From Streptomyces sp. NBC_00078 (lineage in GTDB: Bacteria > Actinomycetota > Actinomycetes > Streptomycetales > Streptomycetaceae): DNA of 64,000 nt. Positions 9,402 through 16,408 of this stretch are shown here, piece after piece. The notes below the pieces were generated by a model. That model was not told the origin of the DNA. It worked only from the letters and a program-made list of their open reading frames with translations, and did no database searches. Where the stretch lies: assembly GCF_026343335.1 (NCBI RefSeq), contig NZ_JAPELX010000001.1, positions 5,332,001 to 5,396,000 of the forward strand. Direction: 5' to 3'. Numbering within the stretch: the stretch's first letter is position 1; each line of letters opens with the position of its first letter. The translations under genes and the position numbers were made by a program.

Positions 9402-10417
9402 GCGCGACCACCCAGACCCCCAAGGCAGCGCAGAGCGGCACCATGTCCCGCGCCGCCCGCCTGCTCGGCGGCAAGCGGCTGCCCGTCATGGTCACGGCAG
9501 CCCTGTTCGTCGCCATGTACCTCGGTGGCCTCAGCCGGTACCAGAACTACGGGTTCGCCGAACCCCAGGTGTTCCTCAACCTGTTCATCGACAACAGCTA
9601 TCTGCTGGTGGCAGCCATCGGTGCCACCTTCGTCATCATCTCCGGCGGCATCGACCTGTCCGTGGGCTCGATGATCGGCTTCACCACCATGTTCACGGCG
9701 TGGCTGGTGGAACGTCAGGGGCTGCCCCTGGTGCTGGTGGTCCCCCTCGCGCTGGCCGTCGGCGCCTTCGGTGGCTTCCTGATGGGCTATGTGATCCACA
9801 ATTTCGAGATCCAGCCGTTCATCGTCACCCTCGCAGGGCTCTTCCTCTTCCGCGGACTGTGCCTGGTCATCAGCAAGGAGTCGATCTCCATCAGCGACGC
9901 CGAGGTGGGCACCCTGGCCCAGACGCGGGTGTCGCTCGGCCTGGGGGACCTGTCGATCGGCGCCGTCGTGGCCCTGGTCGTCCTCGGCGTCGCCTACTAC
10001 GTGCTCCAGTACACCCGCTTCGGACGCCGTGTGTACGCCATCGGCGGCAACGAGCAGTCGGCGCTGCTCATGGGTCTTCCGCTGGGCGGCACGAAGATCG
10101 CCGTGTACACGGTGAGCGGCTTCTGCTCCGCCCTGGCGGGTCTGCTGTTCATGCTGTACATCCAGTCGGGCGACCCGCTGCACGCCGTCGGCATGGAACT
10201 CGACGCCATCGCCGCCGTGGTCATCGGCGGCACCCTGCTGACCGGCGGTTCCGGTTATGTGCTGGGCACGCTCTTCGGTGTGCTGGTGCTCGGCCTGATC
10301 AAGAGCGTCATCACGTTCGAGGGGACGCTCAGCTCCTGGTGGACGAAGATCGCCACGGGTGTGCTGCTGTGCGCGTTCATCCTGGTCCAGCGGACCATGA
10401 CGGCACGCCGGAAGTGA
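9398..10417 (+). CDS. sugar ABC transporter permease (YjfF-like)
   Basis: A 339-residue second permease of the same family, the YjfF-type partner. Seen: ISGGIDLSVGSMIGFT, IQPFIVTLAGLFLFRG, YAIGGNEQSALLMG and ELDAIAAVVIGGTLLTGG. The ATG at 9398 overlaps the TGA of the preceding permease. The operon probably ends at the inverted repeat near 10502. With two different permeases and one double ATPase, the transporter matches the YtfQRT-YjfF architecture. Confidence 0.92.
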   Translation: MSATTQTPKAAQSGTMSRAARLLGGKRLPVMVTAALFVAMYLGGLSRYQNYGFAEPQVFLNLFIDNSYLLVAAIGATFVIISGGIDLSVGSMIGFTTMFTAWLVERQGLPLVLVVPLALAVGAFGGFLMGYVIHNFEIQPFIVTLAGLFLFRGLCLVISKESISISDAEVGTLAQTRVSLGLGDLSIGAVVALVVLGVAYYVLQYTRFGRRVYAIGGNEQSALLMGLPLGGTKIAVYTVSGFCSALAGLLFMLYIQSGDPLHAVGMELDAIAAVVIGGTLLTGGSGYVLGTLFGVLVLGLIKSVITFEGTLSSWWTKIATGVLLCAFILVQRTMTARRK

Positions 10418-10501
10418 TGACCTGACCGGCGGGGGCAACGGCGCCCTGCACCCTGGTGCGCACGGTATGCGTTCTCAGCAGCCCGGAAGCCTTCCTCAAG
10501 C

Positions 10502-10551
10502 AGCCGGCTCACCAGCGGCGGGGTCCGACACCCGCCACTCGTGAGCCGGCT
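10502..10551 (+). terminator. inverted repeat downstream of the sugar operon
   Basis: AGCCGGCTCAC (10502-10512) and GTGAGCCGGCT (10541-10551) form an 11-bp perfect stem with a 28-base GC-rich loop, 85 bases after the last permease. Probable transcription terminator for the ABC operon. Confidence 0.6.
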
Positions 10552-10649
10552 TGTCGCTGTCCCGGAGGCCGGCCACCGGGGTGGGCGGCCCGCTCAGTCG
10601 TGGGATGCGACGGCGCGGTCGCCCGTCATCCACGGCGACCGGGACGCGG

Positions 10650-10742
10650 TCAGGCCCAGGGGCTGACCGCCCTGAAGGAGCTGTCGGCGCGGAACGTGGC
10701 GGTGTCCTGGAAGGCGTCGAGGCGCAGTTCGTAGTGGTAGTG
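10650..10742 (-). pseudogene. 3' tail of an AbfB-domain (arabinofuranosidase-type) gene
   Basis: About 30 codons ending in a stop at 10650-10652 read LRLDAFQDTATFRAD and SSFRAVSPWA. This resembles the last repeat of AbfB (CBM42) arabinose-binding domains, whose consensus has LRLD...TATFRADATF. The 5' side stops exactly where the IS605-type right end begins (10743-10778). The remnant therefore looks like the tail of a secreted alpha-L-arabinofuranosidase or other AbfB-bearing hydrolase, lost when the IS inserted or recombined. Its place beside araBAD fits such a gene. Identification rests on a short segment. Confidence 0.5.
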
Positions 10743-10778
10743 GCGGAGTTGACTTGCTCCTCGGGCTGAAGCCCGAGG
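10743..10778 (-). mobile_element. IS200/IS605-type right end (remnant 1)
   Basis: Read on the minus strand, hairpin CCTCGGGC-TTCA-GCCCGAGG (10759-10778) followed by AGCAAGTCAAC. The same TTCA-loop stem followed by a TCAAC-like terminus occurs at the complete tnpB element (32773-32803) and, in variant form, at 44015-44047. It abuts the AbfB remnant. Confidence 0.6.
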
Positions 10779-10800
10779 GTTCTGGCCTTCTCGTCCGTTG

Positions 10801-10821
10801 CTGTGCCGCTACGCGGCACAG
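10801..10821 (-). ncRNA. hairpin overlapping the tnpB stop, possible omega-RNA remnant
   Basis: Perfect 9-bp stem CTGTGCCGC/GCGGCACAG with a 3-base loop, spanning the tnpB fragment's stop codon. TnpB guide (omega) RNAs are encoded across the 3' end of tnpB and the right end of the element, so this and the 10759-10778 hairpin may be what is left of that scaffold. Transcription is not shown. Confidence 0.3.
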
Positions 10822-11042
10822 GTTTCGGGCGGGAATCCGCGGCTTCCTGTTTCTTCGCGCTGTGCCGGGACGAGCCCTGGTCCTACCGGCGCTCCGCAGG
10901 CTGTGACCGCCAGTCCGGCGGCCGTCTTGACGTTGATCGCGGCGTTGTGGTCGCGGTCGTGGAGGGTGCCGCAGGCGGTCCATTCCCTGACGTTCAGGGG
11001 CTTGGATCCGTCTTTGACACCGCAGGCCGAGCAGGGCCGGCA
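10809..11042 (-). pseudogene. tnpB 3' fragment (IS605/IS1341-type)
   Basis: The last 78 or so codons of a TnpB-family RNA-guided nuclease: CSACGVKDG, then HDRDHNAAINVKTAAG containing the third RuvC Asp, and the tail ETGSRGFPPE common to actinobacterial TnpBs. Everything upstream, including the first two RuvC residues, is gone. The second zinc-knuckle half reads VREWTACG where two cysteines are expected, so even this part is damaged. Its 5' side ends next to the terminator and attL of the integrated element. Not functional. Confidence 0.8.
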
Positions 11043-11051
11043 CATGACAAA

Positions 11052-11073
11052 GGCGGGACCCGAAAGCCCCGCC
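11052..11073 (-). terminator. original terminator of the integration target gene
   Basis: GGCGGG...CCCGCC stem, 22 bases downstream of the displaced 3' end (stop at 11095). A diverged version is found beyond the other junction (21735-21755), so the element carries its own copy of the gene end plus trailer. Confidence 0.45.
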
Positions 11074-11116
11074 CGCACCAAACGAAGCCCCAGCTCAGGG
11101 CCAGACCAGGCAATAC

Positions 11117-11170
11117 GGCTGATGCCCCGCCTCATGCAACCGATGGCTGAAGTCCTGCCACTCGTGCAGC
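11117..11170. repeat. attL: 54-bp direct repeat, left junction of the integrated element
   Basis: Identical over 54 bases to 21801-21854. On the minus strand it encodes LHEWQDFSHRLHEAGHQ, then continues as PYCLVWP and a stop at 11095: the displaced native 3' end of the gene now at 21779-22210. Similarity extends imperfectly for about 65 bases further left. This is the left boundary of a 10.7 kb insertion by a tyrosine recombinase. Confidence 0.9.
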
Positions 11171-11277
11171 GATTGGGGGCGGGAGGGGGCTGACCTGGGG
11201 TTTCGCGGGAAAGTGTGCGTTGAACTGGGAAAACTCCTTTCGGTAGTTCTCACGGGCCAACGCCGTTTCCCAGGCTC

Positions 11278-11297
11278 ATGTGCCCTGGATGTGCCCT
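11278..11297 (+). repeat. arm-type integrase repeats, left
   Basis: Two copies of ATGTGCCCT at 11278-11286 and 11289-11297, 11 bases apart. The same nonamer occurs twice with the same 11-base period at 21682-21701 near attR. This is the layout of arm-binding sites of a tyrosine integrase. Just downstream is a run of five GGGCT pentamers (11313-11337) of no evident function. Confidence 0.55.
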
Positions 11298-11339
11298 GGG
11301 GTGTTCGCTCCTGGGCTGGGCTGGGCTGGGCTGGGCTCG

Positions 11340-11735
11340 GGAGCCGGAGCGGCTGGCCACTGACCCGCGGCTCCTGGGCCGCGACGACATCGTGACCCTC
11401 CTCAACCGGATGCGCTACCAAGTGCGACAGGGAGAAGTCGCCGCCGCGCGCCACGTCGTCGATCTCCGCCACCTGCGGCGCATGGTCCTCTGCATGCGAA
11501 GCCTCGGGCTGACGCAGCCCCATCAGCCCCTGCACGGATTGTCCGAGCAGTTCACGCTCCAGCCCGAGGACATCCCCGACGACCCCGAGGACACTGGCGC
11601 CGGCCGCGACCTCCCGCCGGAGGTGATGCGCCAACTCTGTGACCGCCTCGACGTCTTGGGTGCCGGCGACCCGCATGCCCGCACCGCGGTCGAGCTGTTG
11701 ATGGACACCGGCCGCCGCCCGGACGAGATCCGAGG
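11340..11735 (+). pseudogene. site-specific integrase fragment
   Basis: Internal part of a large actinobacterial tyrosine recombinase: LLGRDDIVTLLNRMRYQV, HVVDLRHLRRMV, then LPPEVMRQLCDRLDVLGAG and ELLMDTGRRPDEI, where the first catalytic Arg (GRRPDE) would lie. There is no start codon in context and no C-terminal catalytic box (HxxR, Tyr). The sequence runs directly into the DUF6262-like fragment. A decayed second mobile element captured within the island. Confidence 0.65.
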
Positions 11736-12013
11736 AAGGACGGCTGGCTGCCGTCAGCCGAGCTTCCTTGCAAGCCGACCTGGCCAATGCGCTGGAGCGG
11801 AACACCCGTCTCGCCATGCGGGTGCGCCAATTGGAGAAGCGCCTGTCCCAGCAGCTCGGCGAGCAGGCATGGAGTGAGTCCGGACTCGGGGCCTCGCCGG
11901 ACATCGACCATCTCCTTCGACACGTCGTGCGACTGGAACAGGATCTCGCCGAGAAGTGCGGAGAGCTTGAGGCAAGGACGGAGGAACTCGAAGCAGCTCG
12001 GACCGCTAACTGA
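11736..12013 (+). pseudogene. DUF6262-like protein C-terminal fragment
   Basis: About 85 codons with RASLQADLANALERN, RVRQLEKRLSQQLGEQAW and a long predicted coiled coil (HVVRLEQDLAEKCGELEAR). This is the C-terminal pattern of the small DUF6262-type proteins that accompany multi-integrase elements in actinomycetes. The N-terminal half is missing. It adjoins an integrase fragment, so both probably derive from one such element by internal deletion. Confidence 0.55.
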
Positions 12014-12134
12014 GAACGTGTTTGGTCCTGGAGCAGGTTCCGCGCCAGCTCAGGACAGCTTCGCCAGCGGTGTTATCGGCTCGCCGGGCAGCTACACAGC
12101 TGCCCGGCGAGCCAATCAGTTCACCACAACGTCC
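12014..12134. mobile_element. short segment with a perfect 16-bp hairpin, possible IS end
   Basis: GGCTCGCCGGGCAGCT-ACAC-AGCTGCCCGGCGAGCC at 12078-12113 is a perfect 16-bp stem. The segment lies between two unrelated gene fragments and codes for nothing recognisable. It may be an IS terminus or a strong bidirectional terminator; no second terminus was found. Confidence 0.35.
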
Positions 12135-13010
12135 CAGGGTCGAGGACGGGACCGCGCCGGAGCTGACCAAGGCGTCGCCGGTGGGAAGGACCAGCTTCGT
12201 GGTGGTGGCGCGGTAGAGGCTGTCGTACGCCGTGACCTGCTTGGTGTAGGCGCTGCCGGAGACTCCGCCGGCATAGCGGGTCGAGGAGTCCACCTGGCCC
12301 TTGGCCAGGGTGTCGTAGGCGTAGTGGGTGAGCTTGTTAGCGTCGACCTGTTCCTCCAGCGTGGAGGTCAGGTCGGCGGTCGAGGCGGCGCTCCAGGTGT
12401 CGGTGGTGCGGCCGAGGGTGTCATAGGCGTAGATCGTGACCCGGCCGGCGCCGTCCTTGGTCCAGGAGGTCTGGTCGAGGTTGTTGTAGCCGGTGGTGAC
12501 GGTGCCCTTGTCGGGGTCGGTGGCGGAGGTCTGGCGTCCGAAGAGGTCGTAGACGTAGGACCACTTGCTGTCAGGACCGGTGATCGTGGACTGCTTGCCG
12601 TCGCGGGTGTAGGTGTACGCGGTGGAGGTGTAGGCGGCGCCGGTGGTGGCCCCGTAGCCGGTGTCGGCCGGGGAGGTACCGGAGTATTCGCGGCGTTCCA
12701 CCGTCCGACCTCGCGCGTCGGTGATGGTGCGGACCGCTGAGCCGCCGGAGACGGCGGTGGTGGCGGTGGAGTCACCGGTGTAACTGCTGGAGGTGGACCA
12801 CTTCTGCACGCCGTAGACGAACAGGGTGTTCGACGTGGGGCGTTCGGCGCCGTCGAAGACGACCTCAGTCTGCTTGGGCGCCTCGCCGTACTCGGCCCGG
12901 GTGTAGGTGCCTGACGGGGTTGCCGTCGAGTCGAAAATGTCGGCGTACGTCTCGTAGGCCAGGCCCCGGCTGTCGTAGCGGGTGTCCGTCAGCAGCCGGC
13001 CCCCGATCGC
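12135..13010 (-). pseudogene. RHS/YD-repeat protein internal fragment
   Basis: About 290 codons of tandem YD-type repeats: DTRYDSRGLAYE, YVYDLFGRQTSATDPDKG, IYAYDTLGRTTDTWS, THYAYDTLAKGQ and AYDSLYRATTTKLVLPTG. RHS/YD-repeat proteins are very large secreted or surface shells carrying C-terminal toxins. Here both ends are missing: upstream the frame passes into arsC-derived DNA, downstream it ends at the hairpin segment, so it cannot make a shell or a toxin. The open frame continues through both junctions (12006-13409), but the flanks do not read as RHS. Confidence 0.85.
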
Positions 13011-13280
13011 AGCTGTGCCGGTACGCCGAGCTCGTCCAGTAGTCCGCGAAGCCCGCGCTCGATTTCGTCGCGGATGGGCCGAACGTCCGCGGCGGTCTTT
13101 CCCGCAGGGTCGTCCAGAGTCCAGTCGAGGTAGCGCTTGCCGGGGAAGACCGGGCAGGCGTCGCCGCAGCCCATGGTGACGACGACGTCGGCGGCGCGGA
13201 CGATCTCGTCGGTCCAGGGCTTGGCGAACTCGCGGGAGATGTCGATGCCGCGTTCGGAGCCGCGGCATCCGCCAAGCGCT
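12989..13280 (-). pseudogene. arsenate reductase (ArsC) 3' fragment
   Basis: The C-terminal two-thirds of a low-molecular-weight-phosphatase-type arsenate reductase: GIDISREFAKPWTDEIV, VVTMGCGDACPVFPGKRYLDW, DDPAGKTAADVRPIRDEIE. The N-terminal P-loop with the catalytic Cys (normally CVHNAGRS) is absent and replaced by unrelated sequence, so it is inactive. Its 3' end overlaps the RHS fragment in another frame. Confidence 0.8.
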
Positions 13281-13491
13281 GATGGAATGTCGTGGGTGGC
13301 CCTCACCCCGGGTGGCGTCGGTTCCGCAGCACCAGCAGCCCAGATGACCGACACGCAGTTCCACGAGTCGACGGAGCTGTCGCCTGGCTCGAAGCACCCA
13401 ATGGTTCAAGGCCGGACGAACAACTGGAGTGATCCGAGTCCCTGTCGACTGTCCCGCTGCGTCAAGGCGTTCCCTCCCAGCGGGTGCGCGG
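13281..13491. other. short stretch without recognised content
   Basis: About 210 bases between the arsC fragment and the next intact gene. No gene, strong hairpin or promoter was recognised. It lies at the end of the gene-fragment mosaic. Confidence 0.4.
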
Positions 13492-13857
13492 CTACTTCGA
13501 GGCGTCCTCGATGGCCTCGAAGATGTCGGCGTCGGTCTCCTTCTGCCAGTCGGGCAGGTCGGGCCAGTCGGCGACGTATCCGGGCTTGGGGTCCTCGAAG
13601 TGCTTGTACATCTGGGCGGTCCAGCAGGTGGCGACGAAGCGGCTCTTCTGCTCGCGCGTGAGCCGGGATGCGTGGCCGTCGCTGCGGTCGAGGAACTGTC
13701 GCACCTGGTCGAACACCGCGCCGGCGGCCTGGCGCTCCCACTCCGGGGTCTCTTCCCAGGGGGTGATGTAGCCGGGCTTGGGTTCGCCAGGGAAGTGCTT
13801 TCGAACGCCGGTGATCCAAGCCTCGCGGAACACTCGTGCCCCCTCGATCTGCGACAT
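13492..13857 (-). CDS. small protein with an internal duplication (unknown function)
   Basis: A 121-residue protein I do not recognise by name. Two related halves are visible: KHFPGEPKPGYITPWEETPEW (residues about 20-40) and KHFEDPKPGYVADWPDLPDW (about 86-105), each followed by an acidic/aromatic segment ending in F-x-x-I/V. Start ATG at 13857 follows GAGGGGAAGG; an in-frame ATG at 13884 lacks a site. It starts 14 bases after the stop of the XRE/TPR regulator on the same strand, so it is probably co-transcribed with it. It is soluble, with no signal peptide. Confidence 0.7.
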   Translation of the reverse strand: MSQIEGARVFREAWITGVRKHFPGEPKPGYITPWEETPEWERQAAGAVFDQVRQFLDRSDGHASRLTREQKSRFVATCWTAQMYKHFEDPKPGYVADWPDLPDWQKETDADIFEAIEDASK

Positions 13858-13871
13858 GCCTTCCCCTCTCG

Positions 13872-15128
13872 TCACGTCGTGCACAGTGCGTCGATCTCGG
13901 CGCCCAGTTCGACCACACGGGCGTCGCGGGCGAGGGGGCCGAGGTCGGTTCGTAGCCCCTGGAGTTTACGGGCGACGTAGCCGGAGGACGTCGTCCGGGC
14001 GAGCTGCAGGGCCTCGCGGCCGTAGGTGAGGACCTGGTCCGGGTCGCGGCGCTTGGCACCGATGGACGCGAGGTCGGTCAGGACTGCGCCGCGTCGCCGG
14101 AAGGACTGGCCGGAGGCGAGCAGGTCCTGGCTCAGGGCGGTCGAGAGGGCCTTCTCGGCGAGGTCGAGGCGCCCGAGTTGGAGGTAGCGGGCGCCGCGTT
14201 CCTCGGCGAGGCGGGAGCCGTCGAAGCGCAGCCAGCCGCCGTTGTGGGCCGGGCCGCTCAGGTCTGTCACCTTTTCCGCCTCGTCCAGGGCACGCTCGCA
14301 GGCGGACAGGTTCCCGAGGGCGGCATACGCCTCGGCCTGGACGGAGGCGACCCAGTACCGGGTGGACAGCGAGCTGTCTCCGTGCCGCGCCACCCTCTCA
14401 GCGGCCGAGAGGGTGCCGACCGCCTCTGCGTAGTGGTGCTCGTAGAGGTCGACGTATGCGTGTCGGACCAGGGCGCATGCCCAGAGGTCGTAGGACTGGG
14501 CTTCTTTGCTGGCGGAGGCGGCGAGTGTGTAGGACGCGGCTGCGTCGGTGTAGCGGTTGCCGTCGAAGGACAGTTCTCCGGCGAGCTGGAAGAGGTCGCC
14601 GGCCGCGCTGCACAGGGCCTGGGATTCCGCCGCCGGTTGGCCGTCGAGGGTGTCGTTGAGCGTGGTGAGCTGGTCGCGAACGATCGGGTACACGGAGCCC
14701 TTGGCGCGGGCGAGTTGGTACACCTGCCACAGGTGGCCGTTCATGCGCAGGAAGTCTTCGGACGTCCCGCGCCGGGCTCCGTCGGCGAGGGCGGCGCTCT
14801 CGTCGGCGGGCAGCGCCACCAGGGCGCTGGTGACGGCTATGGCGCGCAGAAACTGGCGTCGGATCATGTCGTCGAGGTCCCCTGAGCCGTGGTGGTCGCG
14901 AGGCGGCGACCCTGCCGACTCCGGGCTGGCTGCTTGTGGCTGTCCCACCAGGGCGTCGAGTTCGTCAAGGTCAAGGTGCAGCAGCTCGGCCAGCCGTGGT
15001 CGTAATGGCGGCTGGGGGGTGGTGGTCCGAGTTTCCCAACGCCCGATCGTGCGCCGGTCGACGCCGAGGGCGTGCGCGAGCTCTTCCTGACTGTAGCCCA
15101 GCGCCCTGCGCCGCTCTGCAAGCCCCAT
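13872..15128 (-). CDS. XRE-family regulator with TPR-like C-terminal domain
   Basis: A 418-residue DNA-binding protein. Residues 1-60 are a helix-turn-helix (RRRALGYSQEELAHALGVDRRTIGRWE), followed by a linker and about 300 helical residues with repeated A/Y/L patterns (SYTLAASASKEAQSYD, VQAEAYAALGNLSACERAL, RYLQLGRLDLAEKAL) typical of TPR sensor domains in Streptomyces regulators. It is divergent from the 15295 gene, with phased TGTCCCA repeats in between, so it is the likely local regulator of the peptide-like locus. The TPR part may bind a small peptide or partner protein; that is inference. Confidence 0.88.
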   Translation of the reverse strand: MGLAERRRALGYSQEELAHALGVDRRTIGRWETRTTTPQPPLRPRLAELLHLDLDELDALVGQPQAASPESAGSPPRDHHGSGDLDDMIRRQFLRAIAVTSALVALPADESAALADGARRGTSEDFLRMNGHLWQVYQLARAKGSVYPIVRDQLTTLNDTLDGQPAAESQALCSAAGDLFQLAGELSFDGNRYTDAAASYTLAASASKEAQSYDLWACALVRHAYVDLYEHHYAEAVGTLSAAERVARHGDSSLSTRYWVASVQAEAYAALGNLSACERALDEAEKVTDLSGPAHNGGWLRFDGSRLAEERGARYLQLGRLDLAEKALSTALSQDLLASGQSFRRRGAVLTDLASIGAKRRDPDQVLTYGREALQLARTTSSGYVARKLQGLRTDLGPLARDARVVELGAEIDALCTT

Positions 15129-15178
15129 GCCGCCCCCTTTCCACGTTCCGGTCCGTGTCTACCCTGGCGGCGCTGATC

Positions 15179-15207
15179 TGTCCCATGAGTGTCCCAGGAC
15201 TGCCCCA
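15179..15207. promoter_or_regulatory. three 11-bp-phased repeats, candidate operator
   Basis: TGTCCCA at 15179 and 15190 and TGCCCCA at 15201 repeat at exactly 11-base intervals, one helical turn, in the divergent region between the XRE/TPR gene and the DUF6415-like gene. This suits cooperative binding of a regulator on one face of the DNA. Confidence 0.5.
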
Positions 15208-15294
15208 TGGATGCCGTGGTCCGCGCCAACCCGAGCCGGTTTTCTGGACGTTGTCAGCCACGACAACCGTGGACACCGGAGAAGGGGTGCGGGC

Positions 15295-15667
15295 ATGGGA
15301 ACTCACAGCGCCATGTCGTCCGAGGCGGCGCAGCTCTCGATCGTCTTGGAGACGGTCGACGAGGCCGTGGACACGGCGCTCGCCGTCGGGCTGGCGATGC
15401 CCGATCGTCCGGTGATCGACGCGACGACCCGGGACCTGGTCGGCCACCTCAGAGAGCTGATGGCCGAGGACCTCGGCTTCGACGAGGATCCAGCCGTGCA
15501 GGCGCTGTTCCGAGAGGGCTATCGGGTCCTCGACTTGACGCGCCGGCCCACAGCGGAGTCCACCCACTTCGGCGCCTACCAAGTACATGCGCGAAGTCGG
15601 CCTGCTGACCAGGCGCTTCGCCGACGCCTACCGCGAGAAGCAGGAACAGGACGAAGCCGATGGCTGA
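15295..15667 (+). pseudogene. DUF6415-like protein with a +1 frameshift
   Basis: First gene on the plus strand of the peptide-like locus, ATG 15295 after AGAAGGGG. The first 95 codons (LSIVLETVDEAVDTALAV, LVGHLRELMAEDLGF, ALFREGYRVLDLTRRP) look like DUF6415, annotated in Streptomyces near small natural-product clusters. After GAY the expected continuation KYMREVGLLTRRFADAYREK is present in the next frame; removing one C at about 15580 restores one protein of about 123 residues ending at 15667. It may be a real mutation, programmed shift or sequence error. Role unknown. Confidence 0.6.
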
Positions 15668-15806
15668 CGAAGCGCCCACTGATCTGCCCGTGCGCAGGCC
15701 GGGAGCGACCCTGCCGGAGCAGGAGCGGGCACGGCGCCTGTTCATCAGCCCACCCGGTCTACCACCCATCGTTCTGCAACCCAAGAAGGGCCACAGCGAA
15801 CAGTGA
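15660..15806 (+). CDS. small basic protein (48 residues), unknown
   Basis: ATG 15660 overlaps the restored stop of the DUF6415-like gene, and the stop overlaps the next start (CAGTGA). It encodes 48 residues, Pro- and charge-rich: LPVRRPGATLPEQE, then ERARRLFISPPG and a basic tail PKKGHSEQ. No recognised family. Chained overlaps on both sides argue that it is translated as part of the cluster. Confidence 0.5.
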   Translation: MADEAPTDLPVRRPGATLPEQERARRLFISPPGLPPIVLQPKKGHSEQ

Positions 15807-15895
15807 GGAACCAGATCACGGCCCAAGTCCTGTACGTCGTCTCGGTCCTTGCGCTCGGCGGCTCGATCACGCTGGCGGTGTCGCGAGGATGGTGA
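15803..15895 (+). CDS. single-helix membrane micropeptide 1
   Basis: GTG 15803 to TGA 15895: 30 residues with one hydrophobic helix (VLYVVSVLALGGSITLAV) followed by SRGW. It is translationally coupled to the preceding gene by overlap. Similar in size to the next micropeptide. It may be a membrane anchor, immunity or export helper; function unknown. Confidence 0.5.
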   Translation: MRNQITAQVLYVVSVLALGGSITLAVSRGW

Positions 15896-15916
15896 GACGG
15901 GGAAGCGACAGGCGCC

Positions 15917-16015
15917 ATGGCCCCTTACGGCTGGCGGCAGTGGCTGCTGTCCGCCCTGATCATCGGCTCTGCCTCACCGGTCGCCTGGGCCTTCTGGTAC
16001 TACGACCGCTCCTAG
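15917..16015 (+). CDS. single-helix membrane micropeptide 2
   Basis: ATG 15917 to TAG 16015: 32 residues, a cationic aromatic start (YGWRQW), one hydrophobic helix (LLSALIIGSASPVAWAF) and a WYYDRS tail. Begins 21 bases after micropeptide 1. Unknown function; listed because two consecutive short frames with membrane helices are unlikely by chance. Confidence 0.5.
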   Translation: MAPYGWRQWLLSALIIGSASPVAWAFWYYDRS

Positions 16016-16037
16016 CCGTCGACGGGCAATCACCGAC

Positions 16038-16122
16038 TCCCGCTCCGGCCGCGCGAGCCCTCAGGAAGACCCGGTTTCCCCGCCGGGGCGGGCTCAGCAA
16101 CTCCCCAGCGGCCGGAGCGGGA
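16038..16122 (+). repeat. long-range 15-bp inverted repeat
   Basis: TCCCGCTCCGGCCGC (16038-16052) and its exact complement (16108-16122) enclose 55 bases containing a smaller CCCCGCCGGGG fold. It follows the micropeptides and precedes the candidate precursor, so it may terminate the first transcript or be a structured leader of the precursor mRNA. Confidence 0.45.
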
Positions 16123-16278
16123 TCTCGCCACGGACAAACCCGGCGCCCTGCCGCCGTGGTGACCGCAGTACCCCGATAAGCCCCCGTCCCGGTCGCCGGA
16201 TCTGCCCGCGGCCGGGGCGGGTCCAGGGCTCCGCAGTTCGCGGGGCTCGTCCACTCACTCCGTAGGAGAGGAACGGCC

Positions 16279-16395
16279 ATGAACATCGACGAACTGTTCA
16301 CCGGTGACCTGGTCACCGGCGTCCCCAGCATGGACGCGGCGCTGCTCGACAAGATGCCGGGCGGCGGCGACAACAACGGCGACCACTGCAGCTGA
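16279..16395 (+). CDS. candidate RiPP precursor peptide (38 residues)
   Basis: ATG 16279, preceded by TAGGAGAGGAA, encodes MNIDELFTGDLVTGVPSMDA followed by ALLDKMPGGGDNNGDHCS. The first 25 residues are acidic and amphipathic, like a leader. The last 11-12 are a Gly/Asp/Asn-rich core (GGGDNNGDHCS) with one Cys. It sits directly before an ATP-dependent amide-forming enzyme and a methyltransferase, with a strong hairpin in between, which is how many RiPP precursors are arranged. No known precursor family is recognised. Core boundary and modification are inference; it may instead be a small regulatory peptide. Confidence 0.6.
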   Translation: MNIDELFTGDLVTGVPSMDAALLDKMPGGGDNNGDHCS

Positions 16396-16408
16396 TCAAC
16401 CTATGAGC

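Noticed and set aside
11313-11337. GGGCT pentamer run as a functional repeat
   Set aside because: Five short tandem copies in decayed DNA; most likely a simple-sequence expansion.
11095-11904. Long minus-strand frame ending in HEWQDFSHRLHEAGHQPYCLVWP as an intact gene
   Set aside because: Only the last 25 or so residues are real: the displaced 3' end of the target gene at attL. Upstream it is antisense to the integrase and DUF6262 fragments.
12006-13409. 467-codon RHS protein as an intact gene
   Set aside because: The first 130 codons are antisense or wrong-frame arsC-region DNA and the last 42 are the hairpin segment; only the middle is RHS.
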